Assembly: GCA_009380075.1 (NCBI GenBank)
Contig: WHSO01000022.1
Span: 1 to 45,698, forward strand
Source of the DNA: Alphaproteobacteria bacterium
GTDB lineage: Bacteria > Pseudomonadota > Alphaproteobacteria > SMXQ01
DNA length: 45,698 bases
Direction: 5' to 3'
The notes under the pieces are model-generated. The model was not told the origin of the DNA and did not search any database. It saw only the letters and a program-made list of their open reading frames with translations. Positions 1 to 8,062 of this stretch are shown here, piece after piece; position 1 is the first letter of the stretch; every line of letters starts with the position of its first letter. Both the position numbers and the translations under genes were made by a program.

Positions 1-116
1 ACCAGGGCCGGGCTGCGCTCGCGCTCCTGCCAGTGACCGCCCAGTGAATGCTCCGCCAGGCGCCGGTGCAGCGCCTGGACGCGCAGGTCATTGACCTCGG
101 CTTCGGCCTGAGTCAT
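1..116 (-). CDS. N-terminal fragment of an unidentified protein, cut by the window edge
   Basis: An open frame reads leftward from an ATG at 116 and runs off the window after 38 codons, beginning MTQAEAEVNDLRVQALHRR. A GGGGAG ribosome-binding site lies just upstream of the ATG. The visible part is hydrophilic and helical, with no signal peptide, and ends near a Gly-Gly-His-Trp segment. It faces the LysR regulator at 358 across a 241-base gap, the usual arrangement for a LysR protein and its target gene. The start weakly recalls the N-terminus of gentisate-dioxygenase-type cupins, but 38 residues cannot establish a function. Existence of the gene is fairly secure; its identity is not. Confidence 0.6.
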   Translation of the reverse strand, partial: MTQAEAEVNDLRVQALHRRLAEHSLGGHWQERERSPAL

Positions 117-357
117 CCGTCGTCTCCCCGTTTTTTGCGGTGCGGCATGCGTTCCCACGCGACAGCCCCGCCCTTATTCTTATATTGTTACACGGGTATT
201 CTAGGCTTCCCGCATAACCGGCTCAACGGCCATGACTTCACTATCCGCCCGTGTCCGCATCGTCCAATACTGATTCCTTATGTTGCCATTGGTTTTCTGT
301 ATGGTTCCGAGAAAGGTACTAATAAAATAACGGGATACGGGGAAGAGGCCTGCGCAT
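117..357. promoter_or_regulatory. Divergent promoter region between the truncated gene and the LysR gene
   Basis: This gap of about 240 bases separates two divergently read genes and is clearly more AT-rich than its surroundings around 175-205 and 265-335. LysR regulators normally bind such shared regions and control both directions. I see AT-rich candidate -10 stretches (for example TATAAG read on the minus strand near 185-190) but no convincing -35 partner and no unambiguous T-N11-A palindrome. No other gene is apparent here. Confidence 0.45.
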
Positions 358-1233
358 ATGGCAACGCTTCACCAACTGAAAATCTTCGAATGTGTTTCAA
401 GGCACCTCAACGTCACCAGTGCGGCCGAGGAACTGAAAATGAGCCAGCCCGGGGTGTCGTCACAGCTCAAGTTGCTGGAAAAGGAATACAATCTGCGGTT
501 TTACGACCGCAGCAATCAGGGCATGAGCCTGACCCGGGTCGGACGCGAATTTCTTGAGGAAATTCGTCCTCTTCTCAGGAAGATCGAAGAAATTGATCGC
601 AGATTCAAGAAAAACGACAATAGAAGTGATTCATCGCTTTTTGTCGTCGGGGGAAGCAACACCCTTTCCGTGACCGTCTTTCCGGAAATCCTGGGGAAAT
701 TCCGGGCCCGCCACCCGGATATTCAGCTGGTGCTCAAGACCAGCAGTAGCCACGCCATGGAAGCCAGTGTCCAGAACTCGGACGTCGAAGTCGCGCTGAT
801 CACCAATCCGACCTATGCCGATCACTGCATCTACAAGCCCTTCAAGGACTACGAAAGCGTGGCCTTCGTGCCGCCCGACAGCCCGATTTCAGGAGAGCGG
901 ATGACCCTGGAAAGGCTCACATCCTTCCCCCTGATCGCAAAACGCGGCAGCCTTATTATCGACGAACTTCGCAAGCGTGGTTATCCGCCGAACCTCGTGG
1001 TTCAGTGCGATGCCCCTGATGCCGTGAAGGCCGCGGTGAAGAGAGGCCTGGGCGTCGGCCTGCTGTTCGGCGGCCGGGTCGCGCTGGAGATCGAGAAAGG
1101 GGAGCTCAGGCTTCTCGATGTGCCGGAGATGAAGGAAATCAAGATCAAGGCATTCGTCGTCTACGACAACCGCAGGCGCCTTTCCGCGCGCGCGCTCGAC
1201 TTTCTCGATACCCTGAGCGGCGGCAGGGACTGA
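358..1233 (+). CDS. LysR-family transcriptional regulator
   Basis: The protein has 291 residues, normal for the family. Residues about 1-60 form the winged helix-turn-helix: the stretch with HLNVTSAAEELKMSQPGVSS is a textbook LysR recognition unit, followed by LLEKEYNLRFYDRS. Residues about 90-290 form the periplasmic-binding-protein-like effector domain, beginning near FVVGGSNTLSVTVFP. The start at 358 follows a purine-rich GGGGAAGAGG. The gene is divergent from the truncated minus-strand gene at 116, which suggests that gene (and perhaps this one) as its target. It ends 37 bases from the convergent MmgE/PrpD gene. The family assignment is firm; the effector, probably an organic acid or aromatic compound, is unknown. 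Confidence 0.93.
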   Translation: MATLHQLKIFECVSRHLNVTSAAEELKMSQPGVSSQLKLLEKEYNLRFYDRSNQGMSLTRVGREFLEEIRPLLRKIEEIDRRFKKNDNRSDSSLFVVGGSNTLSVTVFPEILGKFRARHPDIQLVLKTSSSHAMEASVQNSDVEVALITNPTYADHCIYKPFKDYESVAFVPPDSPISGERMTLERLTSFPLIAKRGSLIIDELRKRGYPPNLVVQCDAPDAVKAAVKRGLGVGLLFGGRVALEIEKGELRLLDVPEMKEIKIKAFVVYDNRRRLSARALDFLDTLSGGRD

Positions 1234-1270
1234 AGACGCTCTTCCCTGTCGGGACCTCCGCCCCTTGCCG

Positions 1271-2662
1271 TCAACCGCCGTCGTCCGCCGCCAGCATCGG
1301 CCACAGGTCGTCAAGGGCTTCCTGTTTGCTGATGCCTGTAAGGTAGTCGTGCAGCCGCAGTGCGGCGTCCTTGCTGATCGCCCGCGTGGCGCAGGACACA
1401 AATTTCTCCCTGATCTTTTCGGCGCTCATGGGCGTTTCACGCGCGCCCATGGGCACGTAAACGACCTTTTCCCGCTGCGTGCCGTCTGTCATGAAGACGG
1501 TGACCCGCCCCGGGCTGTAGCCCGATCCCGTTAAGGACTTGAATTCGTCGTCCAGCACGGTTTCGCAGCGCAGCGACAGCGCGCGGACGCTATCGTCGTC
1601 ATAGCCCTCCTCCGTAAACGCCGTCAGCGTCGGCGCACCATGGATCAGCGCGCGCGCCACCAGGTAACGGAGGCCGAAACGCGAGGAGTCCTCCGACCAC
1701 GGGTAGGCATCGATGGCGCGGTCCTTGGCGTGGTGGCTGACGCCGATGCGGATGCGGGAAATATCGTCGCCCGCCGGATGGAATTCCTCGCGGATGCGGA
1801 GCGTCGCCTCGATCGAACAGTGCAGCAGCCCGCCACAGGCGAAGGGCTTGATCTTGTAGCCGGGATCGATGAGCCGAAAGGTCCGCCCCAACTGGTCGAA
1901 GGGTTCAGTGGTCCAGGGGAGTCCCTGAGCAAAACAGGGGAGAAAACCGTGGTTGCCTTCTAGGGCGGCGGCGCTGCCGGTGAAACCGGTTTGACCGAGG
2001 AACAGTGCCATCATGCCGTTGCGCGCGGCGAGTCCGGCGTGGAGCGGCTTGGTCATGGTGCCGAAATTGGCGCTGATGGCGGAGGCCATGGACGCACTGA
2101 TGCCGATGGTCCGCGGGATCGCGTCAATGGGCATTCGGGTCAGCCGCGCCATGGCAGCAGCGGCGCCGATGGTGCCGAGGACACCCGTGCCATGCCAGCC
2201 GCCTTCGCTCGACAGTGTCGGATAGCATCGTGCCAGCGTGGCGCAGACCTCGCTGCCGACGACGAAGGCGGCAATGAGGTCCCGGGGACCGGCGCCGCTA
2301 ATTTCGGCGAGCGGCAGGAGTCCCGGGACAAGCGCCGCCGTCGATTGGCCGATCATGAAGGAAAGGTCGTAGTCGAGCGCTTGGGTGGCGGTGCCGTTCG
2401 CCAGCGCGGCGCCTTCCGGCGAGGTGCGAAGCCGCCGTCCGATCACCGTGGCCCTGGGTGTGGCCCCCTGTGCGGCGACGACGTCGGCGACCTTGCGTGC
2501 GGCGGGCTCGCGGGACCCGGCCAGCATGACCCCGACGGTATCGACGAACGCGGTCTCAACGAGGGCGCTCAGCGGCTCCGGTGCCGTCTTTAGGTCGAAC
2601 TCGCAGACAAAATCGGCGATGCGTTCGCTCAGTGTCCTCGTGCCGCTTTCTGTTATCGTCAT
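1271..2662 (-). CDS. MmgE/PrpD family protein (2-methylcitrate-dehydratase-like)
   Basis: The 463-residue product matches MmgE/PrpD in length and layout: an all-helical N-terminal domain with a GVMLAGSREPAARKVADVV segment and an NGTATQALDYD motif (family NGTAxHALDxDD), then an alpha/beta domain from about residue 270. Known members are 2-methylcitrate dehydratase, cis-aconitate decarboxylase and related (de)hydratases of tricarboxylic acids; many catabolic-cluster members have unknown substrates. The usual HALD histidine is Gln here, so classical PrpD activity is not assured. The AGGAG ribosome-binding site touches the ATG at 2662, unusually close. It is the last gene of a minus-strand block with a 3-hydroxyacid dehydrogenase, two amidohydrolases and possibly the dienelactone hydrolase. 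Confidence 0.85.
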   Translation of the reverse strand: MTITESGTRTLSERIADFVCEFDLKTAPEPLSALVETAFVDTVGVMLAGSREPAARKVADVVAAQGATPRATVIGRRLRTSPEGAALANGTATQALDYDLSFMIGQSTAALVPGLLPLAEISGAGPRDLIAAFVVGSEVCATLARCYPTLSSEGGWHGTGVLGTIGAAAAMARLTRMPIDAIPRTIGISASMASAISANFGTMTKPLHAGLAARNGMMALFLGQTGFTGSAAALEGNHGFLPCFAQGLPWTTEPFDQLGRTFRLIDPGYKIKPFACGGLLHCSIEATLRIREEFHPAGDDISRIRIGVSHHAKDRAIDAYPWSEDSSRFGLRYLVARALIHGAPTLTAFTEEGYDDDSVRALSLRCETVLDDEFKSLTGSGYSPGRVTVFMTDGTQREKVVYVPMGARETPMSAEKIREKFVSCATRAISKDAALRLHDYLTGISKQEALDDLWPMLAADDGG

Positions 2663-2703
2663 CTCCTGACCTGTATCCCGTTATCCGAAACATAGGGCCT
2701 GCA

Positions 2704-3549
2704 CTATCGCGCCCGGCCTTCCTTTTCCCACTGGGCCACCCATTCGGCGGCCGTGTCCGCGGCACCCTTCGTCACCCGCGCAGTGACGTTCCTCGCGCGG
2801 GCATATTCCGCGGCGAGGCCGACATCCTTGTTCAGCAGATTGCTTGCCGGTCGCGGAACCGCATGGCCGTTTTCGATCGTGAACGCCGCATCCCACCTCT
2901 GCATGACCGGGTGGTTGTGCTCGGCCCGCATCATCTCGAAGAAATCCTTTGGGTCCAGACCACCGGCCTCGGCCAGCCAGACGATCTCGGCAGCGGCGAC
3001 GCGCTCGATCGCCGTGGCCAGATTCTTGGCGATCTTGGCGACATTGCCGGAGCCGAGCGGCCCGAAATGGTAGCTGCGCTCGCCAAGCGCTTCGAGGTGC
3101 GGGCGCGCCCTTGCCACGACCTTCGGATCGCCGCCGAGCAGGAACACCGCCTCGCCGGCGTGGACGTGGCGCGGCACCGCCGTGACCGGCGCGTCCACCA
3201 CATCCACCTTTACCTTTGCGGCCGCCTCGGCAACGCGGCGCGTGGTCTCCGGCAGCACCGTGCTGTGCAGGATCAGGACCGTACCCGGCGCGGCACCCTC
3301 GAGAACGCCACCCGGTCCGGTGGTGGCGGCCATCTCCTCGGCGTCGGTACGGACGAACAGGTGCACGGCTTCCACGCCGCGGGCGGCCTCGGCGGCCGAT
3401 CCCACCGTTTCGGCGCCGAGTTTGCGGGCCGCCGTCATGGCCTCTTCCGAGATGTCGAACGCCCTGACCCTGGCGCCCGCAAGGATGAGGCGATGAAGCA
3501 ACGCCTGGCCCATGGCACCGACGCCGACCAAGCCGACCGATTTGAACAT
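2704..3549 (-). CDS. NAD(P)-dependent 3-hydroxyisobutyrate-dehydrogenase-family oxidoreductase
   Basis: About 281 residues, typical of the beta-hydroxyacid dehydrogenase family (3-hydroxyisobutyrate, tartronate semialdehyde and related dehydrogenases). A Rossmann fingerprint sits at the very N-terminus (VGLVGVGAMGQALLHRL), with an acidic FDIS turn suggesting NAD. The substrate-loop region reads VDVVDAPVTAVPRHVHAGE, where family members usually have DAPVSGG, so substrate binding is altered. The active-site lysine is expected in GSGNVAKIAKNLAT (family GxGxxxKxxxN), which is present. I prefer the second ATG (3549) because the AGGGGG ribosome-binding site is 7 bases from it but only 1 base from the ATG at 3555. 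It lies 41 bases upstream of the MmgE/PrpD gene, probably co-transcribed. Confidence 0.88.
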   Translation of the reverse strand: MFKSVGLVGVGAMGQALLHRLILAGARVRAFDISEEAMTAARKLGAETVGSAAEAARGVEAVHLFVRTDAEEMAATTGPGGVLEGAAPGTVLILHSTVLPETTRRVAEAAAKVKVDVVDAPVTAVPRHVHAGEAVFLLGGDPKVVARARPHLEALGERSYHFGPLGSGNVAKIAKNLATAIERVAAAEIVWLAEAGGLDPKDFFEMMRAEHNHPVMQRWDAAFTIENGHAVPRPASNLLNKDVGLAAEYARARNVTARVTKGAADTAAEWVAQWEKEGRAR

Positions 3550-3595
3550 GTGCATTCCCCCTGTTTGTGATTCGGCCGGCGGGGCCTGCGCGGCG

Positions 3596-4651
3596 TCAGT
3601 TGATCGCGTAGAGGCGGCCGGGATTGGTTTCGAGAATTTTTTTCACGCTCGCCTTGGGCAGGGTGCCGTCCGCGGAAAGGCGCTTCAGCGCCTCGACCTC
3701 GGTGGCCGTGTCCTTATGGCCGTAATCGGTCCCGATGATGAGGTGATCGTCGCCGATCTCGCCGAGCAGCCACGCCAGGTCGTCCGTCCACTGGGTCGTG
3801 ACGTAGAAATTGGAATCCTGAAGCAGGTTTCCCGGCGCTTTCCTACCCTTGCGCGCGAGACGCAGTCTGGCCTCGCCCAGAACGTAGGGCACCCACTGGG
3901 CGCTCGCCTCGACGAAGGCCCAGCGCGCCGCGGGGAAGCGGCTCGGAATCTCCTCTTCCATCAGCGCGTTGAAGGCGCCGACCACCGGAAACTTGAACGT
4001 CATCAGCGAGGAGTCCCTGAGCAGCATGTCGTGGTAGGGCGCGCTGTTGGCACCGGCGTGGAGGCAGAGCGGCAGGTCGAGGTCCTGGGCCATGGCGTAG
4101 AGGGGGAAGAAGTAGCGATGGTTCAGCAGGCGTTCGCATTCGATGCCGCGCATGAAAATGCCGCAGGCGCCGTTCGCCTTGCAGAACTCGATCTCCTCGC
4201 GGACCTTGCCGGGATTGGGCAGGGACAGGAGCGGCGGCACCGCTACCCAGCGCAGGCGGTTGTCCGAATTGGCCCAGATTTCGGCGAGCCACCGGTTGTA
4301 GCTGCGCACCAGCGCGAATTCGATGTCGTGTTCCCTGGTGATAGGGCGCAGGAACAGGCTCGGGAACAGGACCTGCACGTCGATGCCGATCTCATCCATA
4401 TGATCGAGCCGGCGGCGAACGTCCTGCATGGTGGAGGCGCCCTCGGGCACGTCCCTGCCGACGTTGCTGCCCTTCGACAGCATCTTGTCCTCCACTACCC
4501 AGAATTCCCTGCGCGAATTGGGCGGGTTGGGCGCGCCATCGGCTGGGTCGCGGAAAAAGATCCTGGGCCGGAAGACCTGTTCTTCGTCGCGCATGTAGGA
4601 CCAGGTCTGCGGTGTTTCAATCACATGAGCGTCGGCGTCGATGGTGGCCAT
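3596..4651 (-). CDS. Amidohydrolase-2 family protein (ACMSD/decarboxylase-like TIM barrel), copy 1
   Basis: The 351-residue protein begins MATIDADAHVIETPQTW, carrying the D-x-D-x-H metal motif of the amidohydrolase-2 family (2-amino-3-carboxymuconate-semialdehyde decarboxylase, gamma-resorcylate and related non-oxidative decarboxylases, and lactonases). A second metal histidine lies in LPLCLHAG, and the terminal metal Asp in LIIGTDYGHKDTATEVEAL. The start at 4651 is chosen over an upstream in-frame ATG because GGAGCGACGG precedes it and the paralogue starts at the same point. It lies 13 bases after its paralogue (4665-5723), a recent-looking tandem pair, and a third close relative sits at 31670. 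Likely role: decarboxylation or hydrolysis of a carboxylated ring or ring-cleavage product; substrate unknown. Confidence 0.85.
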   Translation of the reverse strand: MATIDADAHVIETPQTWSYMRDEEQVFRPRIFFRDPADGAPNPPNSRREFWVVEDKMLSKGSNVGRDVPEGASTMQDVRRRLDHMDEIGIDVQVLFPSLFLRPITREHDIEFALVRSYNRWLAEIWANSDNRLRWVAVPPLLSLPNPGKVREEIEFCKANGACGIFMRGIECERLLNHRYFFPLYAMAQDLDLPLCLHAGANSAPYHDMLLRDSSLMTFKFPVVGAFNALMEEEIPSRFPAARWAFVEASAQWVPYVLGEARLRLARKGRKAPGNLLQDSNFYVTTQWTDDLAWLLGEIGDDHLIIGTDYGHKDTATEVEALKRLSADGTLPKASVKKILETNPGRLYAIN

Positions 4652-4664
4652 GTTCCGTCGCTCC

Positions 4665-5723
4665 TCAGGACAGTCCGTAGAGCGCGCTGGCGTTCGCACC
4701 CAGAATCTTGTCGATCACGCCGCTGTTGAGCTTCTTTTCGTCACGCAGCACCCGCATGGCCTCGATCTCGGTCGAGGTATCGTTGTGACCGTAATCGGTC
4801 CCGACCACGAGCTGTCCTTCGCCCGCCCAGCGAACGATGTAGTCGAGGTCCTCCGTGACCTGGCAGGCGATCCACATGTTGTTGGACCGCAGCGTGTCCT
4901 CGCTCATGCGCTTGCCGCGACGCCGGAACCGCCTCTTGAGTTCGCCCAGCACATAGGGCAACCATGCCGAGCCAGCCTCGATGAAACCCCAACGCAGGGC
5001 CGGGAAGCGCTCGGGCACCCCGCGCAGCAGCAACGAATGCAGGGCGCTGATCACCGGGAATTTGAACTTGGCCAGACCGTCGCCGAACTCGAAGAAATCG
5101 TGCACGGGGGTGCTGTCCACACCGGCATGGAAGCAGACCGCGAGGTCGAGGTCCTGCGCGATGGCGTAGAGCGGATGGAAGTAGGGCGTCCAGGCCTCCC
5201 GGTCGCAGGAGAATCCGCACATGAAGACGCCGCAGGCGCCGTTCGCCTTGGCTTCGGTCAGTTCGTCCCTGACGACGGCCGGGTCGTGCAGGCTGCGGAC
5301 CGGCGCGAGGGCAACCCAGCGGAGGCGTCCCCCGCCCTTCCGCCAGATATCACCGAGCCAGCGGTTGTAGCCGCGGACCAGGGCCAGTTCCACCTCGGCC
5401 TTCCGGGTCAGGGGCCGCAGGAACAGGCTCGGGTAAAGGATCTGAACATCGATGGCAAGGTCGTCCATATGGGCAAGACGGCGGTCGATGTCGCGCATCT
5501 CCCGCGTGTCCCGGACCGTGGTATCGAGGCCGATGTTGCGCTCGCGCGGCACCAGCCGCCCATCGATTGCCCAGAACTGGTTCTGGCGCTGGGCCCGGCC
5601 TTCGGGAACCTCGCCGTCGGGGGTTTCTACCTCGACCGGCCGGAAGGACACAGCACCGTCCTTCATGTATTCCCACGTCCGTGATGTTTCGATGACGTGG
5701 GCATCCGCATCGATCGTGCGCAT
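4665..5723 (-). CDS. Amidohydrolase-2 family protein, copy 2
   Basis: This 352-residue paralogue of the neighbouring copy begins MRTIDADAHVIETSRTWEYM. The same metal set is visible: the DADAH motif, a histidine in LAVCFHAG, and an Asp in LVVGTDYGHNDTSTEIEAM. The sequence YNRWLGDIWRKGGGRLRW corresponds to a block shared with copies 1 and 3. Ribosome-binding site GGGAGA lies about 10 bases before the ATG. It is upstream of copy 1 in what looks like one transcript. The family contains both zinc-dependent decarboxylases and hydrolases, so the reaction cannot be chosen from sequence. Two copies side by side with only moderate identity suggest divided substrate range rather than redundancy. Confidence 0.85.
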   Translation of the reverse strand: MRTIDADAHVIETSRTWEYMKDGAVSFRPVEVETPDGEVPEGRAQRQNQFWAIDGRLVPRERNIGLDTTVRDTREMRDIDRRLAHMDDLAIDVQILYPSLFLRPLTRKAEVELALVRGYNRWLGDIWRKGGGRLRWVALAPVRSLHDPAVVRDELTEAKANGACGVFMCGFSCDREAWTPYFHPLYAIAQDLDLAVCFHAGVDSTPVHDFFEFGDGLAKFKFPVISALHSLLLRGVPERFPALRWGFIEAGSAWLPYVLGELKRRFRRRGKRMSEDTLRSNNMWIACQVTEDLDYIVRWAGEGQLVVGTDYGHNDTSTEIEAMRVLRDEKKLNSGVIDKILGANASALYGLS

Positions 5724-5761
5724 GAATTTTCTCCCAAGACTGGCCGTCCACGACGCTCATT

Positions 5762-5785
5762 CGCCGCCCGTCGCGGCGGGTGGCG
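5762..5785 (-). terminator. Possible hairpin between dienelactone hydrolase and amidohydrolase
   Basis: CGCCGCCCG (5762-5770) can pair with CGGGTGGCG (5777-5785) as nine base pairs including one G-U, with a six-base loop. It lies just downstream of the dienelactone hydrolase stop and before the amidohydrolase start on the same strand. There is no T-run, so it may be a weak terminator or an mRNA-stabilising element separating two transcription units. Confidence 0.35.
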
Positions 5786-5800
5786 GTTGGTCCGCGTTTC

Positions 5801-6511
5801 CTACGCGGCGAGGCTATCCTTCAGAAAGGCCATCGTCCTGTCCCACGCCAGCACCGCGTTTTCCGGATGATGCCGGCTTGGATTGTCGTTGTTGTGGAAC
5901 GCGTGCTGAGCGCCTTCGTACATGTTGAGCGTGTAGCTCTTGCCCTGGGCCTTGAGCGCCGCTTCGTACTCCGGCACCGTCTTGTTGATGTTTTCATCCA
6001 GGCTGCCGTAATGAAGCAGCATCTTCGCCCGGATCTTCGCGACATCTTCCGTCGCCGGTGAGCGCCCGTAGAACACGACCGCGGCATTGAGCTTCGGGTC
6101 GTTGACGGCAAGCTGGTTCGATAGGGCGCCGCCCCAGCAAAAGCCGATGCTGCCGACCTTTCCGTTGGAGCCGCTGTGCGTGCGCAGGTATTCCGCTGCG
6201 GCAAGGGCATCCTGTTTCGTCTTTGCCATGTCCAGGGTTCGGGTCTTTTCCGGTCCCTCAGCCTCGTCCTGGGGGGTTCCCCCCACCTGGCTCAGGAAGT
6301 CCGGCGCCAGGGCAATGAATCCCTGCGCGGCGGCGCGGCGGGCGACATCCTTTACGTACGGTGTCACGCCCTTGTTCTCGTGAATGATCACGACCGCGGG
6401 TGCGCGACTGGCGTTCGCGGGGCGAACGAGATAGCCCTTCACCTCGCCCGAGCCGCCTTTGAATGTCACGTTTTCGGCGCGAATGCGCGGATCGTTCTCC
6501 GGAATTTGCAT
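5801..6511 (-). CDS. Dienelactone hydrolase family protein
   Basis: At 236 residues this has the usual size of a dienelactone hydrolase, an alpha/beta hydrolase that opens lactones made in chlorocatechol degradation. The nucleophile elbow reads GSIGFCWGGAL, with Cys as nucleophile as in true dienelactone hydrolases. The acid is expected in LLHYGSLDENI and the histidine in GAQHAFHN. An early motif, PAVVIIHENKGVTPYVKDVARR, keeps the Glu that in the family helps activate the Cys. No signal peptide is seen, so it should be cytoplasmic. Start: AGGAGG seven bases before the ATG. It diverges from the broken solute-binding protein gene at 6843. The actual lactone or ester substrate is unknown. Confidence 0.9.
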   Translation of the reverse strand: MQIPENDPRIRAENVTFKGGSGEVKGYLVRPANASRAPAVVIIHENKGVTPYVKDVARRAAAQGFIALAPDFLSQVGGTPQDEAEGPEKTRTLDMAKTKQDALAAAEYLRTHSGSNGKVGSIGFCWGGALSNQLAVNDPKLNAAVVFYGRSPATEDVAKIRAKMLLHYGSLDENINKTVPEYEAALKAQGKSYTLNMYEGAQHAFHNNDNPSRHHPENAVLAWDRTMAFLKDSLAA

Positions 6512-6842
6512 GGCGTATCCTCCTGTCGCTCTATGCTTCTTGATTCACGCCAGAATAGTGCGGCAAGGCCGTCGGGTGCAATCGAATGGCTGATTGGCGT
6601 CGAGACCCTGGACCACGCCGGGACTCGGTGGATAGTCCGGACATGCTCCAGGGTGCGATCCCTTAAGGCATTGAACCTTGGCCGCTATTCCCGATGGCGC
6701 GCGCCAAACGTGCCTCGCCGGGCGCGCTGTTGCGGTGGGTGAGATCGGCCGCGGGCCCGTTCGCGTTTCATCGCCTCATGGGATATTAATGTATAAAACT
6801 ATGCCGATCCGTGACCGACGGACAAACGACAGGGGGACCGTC
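6512..6842. promoter_or_regulatory. Divergent intergenic region
   Basis: This 331-base gap separates the minus-strand dienelactone hydrolase from the plus-strand solute-binding protein pseudogene. An AT-rich patch (6782-6800) contains TATAAA at 6792-6797, a plausible -10 for the rightward gene about 45 bases before its ATG, but I find no good -35 at the right distance. I see no gene here. Confidence 0.35.
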
Positions 6843-8001
6843 ATGCTCAGCATCCATAAGCTGGTACCTTACGCCGTGACCGCTCTGGCTCTCTCGCTGG
6901 CGCCATCGATTGCGTACGCCGATACCTTGCCACCCGCGACCCAGAAGATGCTGGCGGCGATCAAGCTCGATCCGTCGATCCTCGATGGTATCGATGCCGA
7001 GCTGAAGGTGCCCGACGCCTGGATGGAAGGCGCGAAGGAAGAAGGAAGGCGCCGTCGTTCTTTACGACACGATGAGCCCGAACGGCTTCAAGAAAGTCTA
7101 CTCGGTCTTCTCCACGCGTTATCCGTTCGTCAAGATCACCCATTCCGAGGTGCATACCTCGACCCGGCGCTACATCGTGCCGCTGACGGCCTTCAAGGAA
7201 AGCCGTCATGTCGTCGACATCATCATGAACCTGTCCGGCAATACCTTCCTGTTCCGCCGCGTAGGCGCGTTCGTGAACCTGTCCGACCTGCCGAACTTCA
7301 AGCGCCTGCCGGATTATGCCCATGCCAAGGACAACATCACCGTTGTCACCCGGCAACGCTACTGGTGCATGTCCTATAACAAGAAGCTGGTCAAGGAATC
7401 CGACCTGCCTAGAACGTGGGACGACCTAGTCAACGGCACCCGCTTTGCCGACAAGAAACTGATGATCGGCAACCGTCCCAACAACTGGGTCCTTGCCCTG
7501 TGGCAGACTCACGGCGACGCCTGGGGCGAGGAATTCGTGCGTAAGGTGTTCGAGAACCTGAAGCCTCAGCTGCGCAAGGAAGGGCTCGGCGCGCTGGTCA
7601 AGCTGACGGGACTGGGCGAAGGCCATGCGGCGGTGCCGCAGGCGATGAGCCGCGTCGGCCAGTATGCCCAGACCGGGGCCCCGATCGGTTTCCACTGTCC
7701 TCTGCCGGTGACGACCGCCCTGACCGAAGCCGGGATCATGAGCAATTCGCCGCACCTCAACGGCGCGCGCATCTTTCTCAACTGGTTCATCTCACGCGAA
7801 GGTCAGATCGCCCAGTTCTGGGCCGACGGGTCGAATCCGGTCCGCACCGAGCTCCAGCGCAAGGAGTTCCTGGCCTTTCCTGAGGCGGTGGCCGGCAAGA
7901 AGGTCGCCGAAGAGGGAGAAGATGCGACCAAGGCCAAGCTCGCGAAAGCATGGAACGCTCGCTGGCTGAAAGCGAGCGGGGGGGACGCCAAGAAACGCTG
8001 A
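6843..8001 (+). pseudogene. ABC-type periplasmic solute-binding protein (family 1), broken by a frameshift
   Basis: The gene starts at 6843 (AGGGGGA ribosome-binding site) with a clear signal peptide ending AYA|DTLP at about residue 26. It then matches the intact paralogue at 35090 (for example MLAAIKLDPSILDGIDAEL against MLAALKLDAGILSGLDKEL). At about 7044 the frame is lost. The first frame carries on with unrelated residues to a stop at 7379, while the homologous sequence (VVLYDTMSPNGFKKV, then RYWCMSYNKKL) resumes in another frame and runs to 8001. The cause is visible: AAGG is tandemly duplicated at 7042-7049, and removing four bases restores AKEEGAVVLYD. The C-terminus ends GGDAKKR, a short version of the lysine tail of its relatives. 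Either a recent pseudogene or a sequencing/assembly error. Confidence 0.85.
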
Positions 8002-8023
8002 GGCTCGGCGGCTTTAGGTCAGA

Positions 8024-8062
8024 TTGTTGACACTTTACAATTTAATCCGATAAGTTTTCCCC
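8024..8062 (+). promoter_or_regulatory. Promoter and candidate operator of the GntR gene; probable leaderless transcript
   Basis: TTGACA (8027-8032) is followed after 16 bases by GATAAG (8049-8054), a good sigma-70-like pair. Transcription should then begin at about 8060-8063, on or next to the ATG at 8063, and there is no Shine-Dalgarno sequence before that ATG. TTGT (8024-8027) and ACAA (8037-8040) form an inverted repeat over the -35 box, similar in form to operators of FadR/FCD-type GntR regulators. This suggests autorepression. Confidence 0.6.

Noticed and set aside
6843-8001. Programmed ribosomal frameshifting in the solute-binding protein gene.
   Set aside because: No slippery heptamer or downstream structure is apparent, and a four-base duplication explains the shift more simply.
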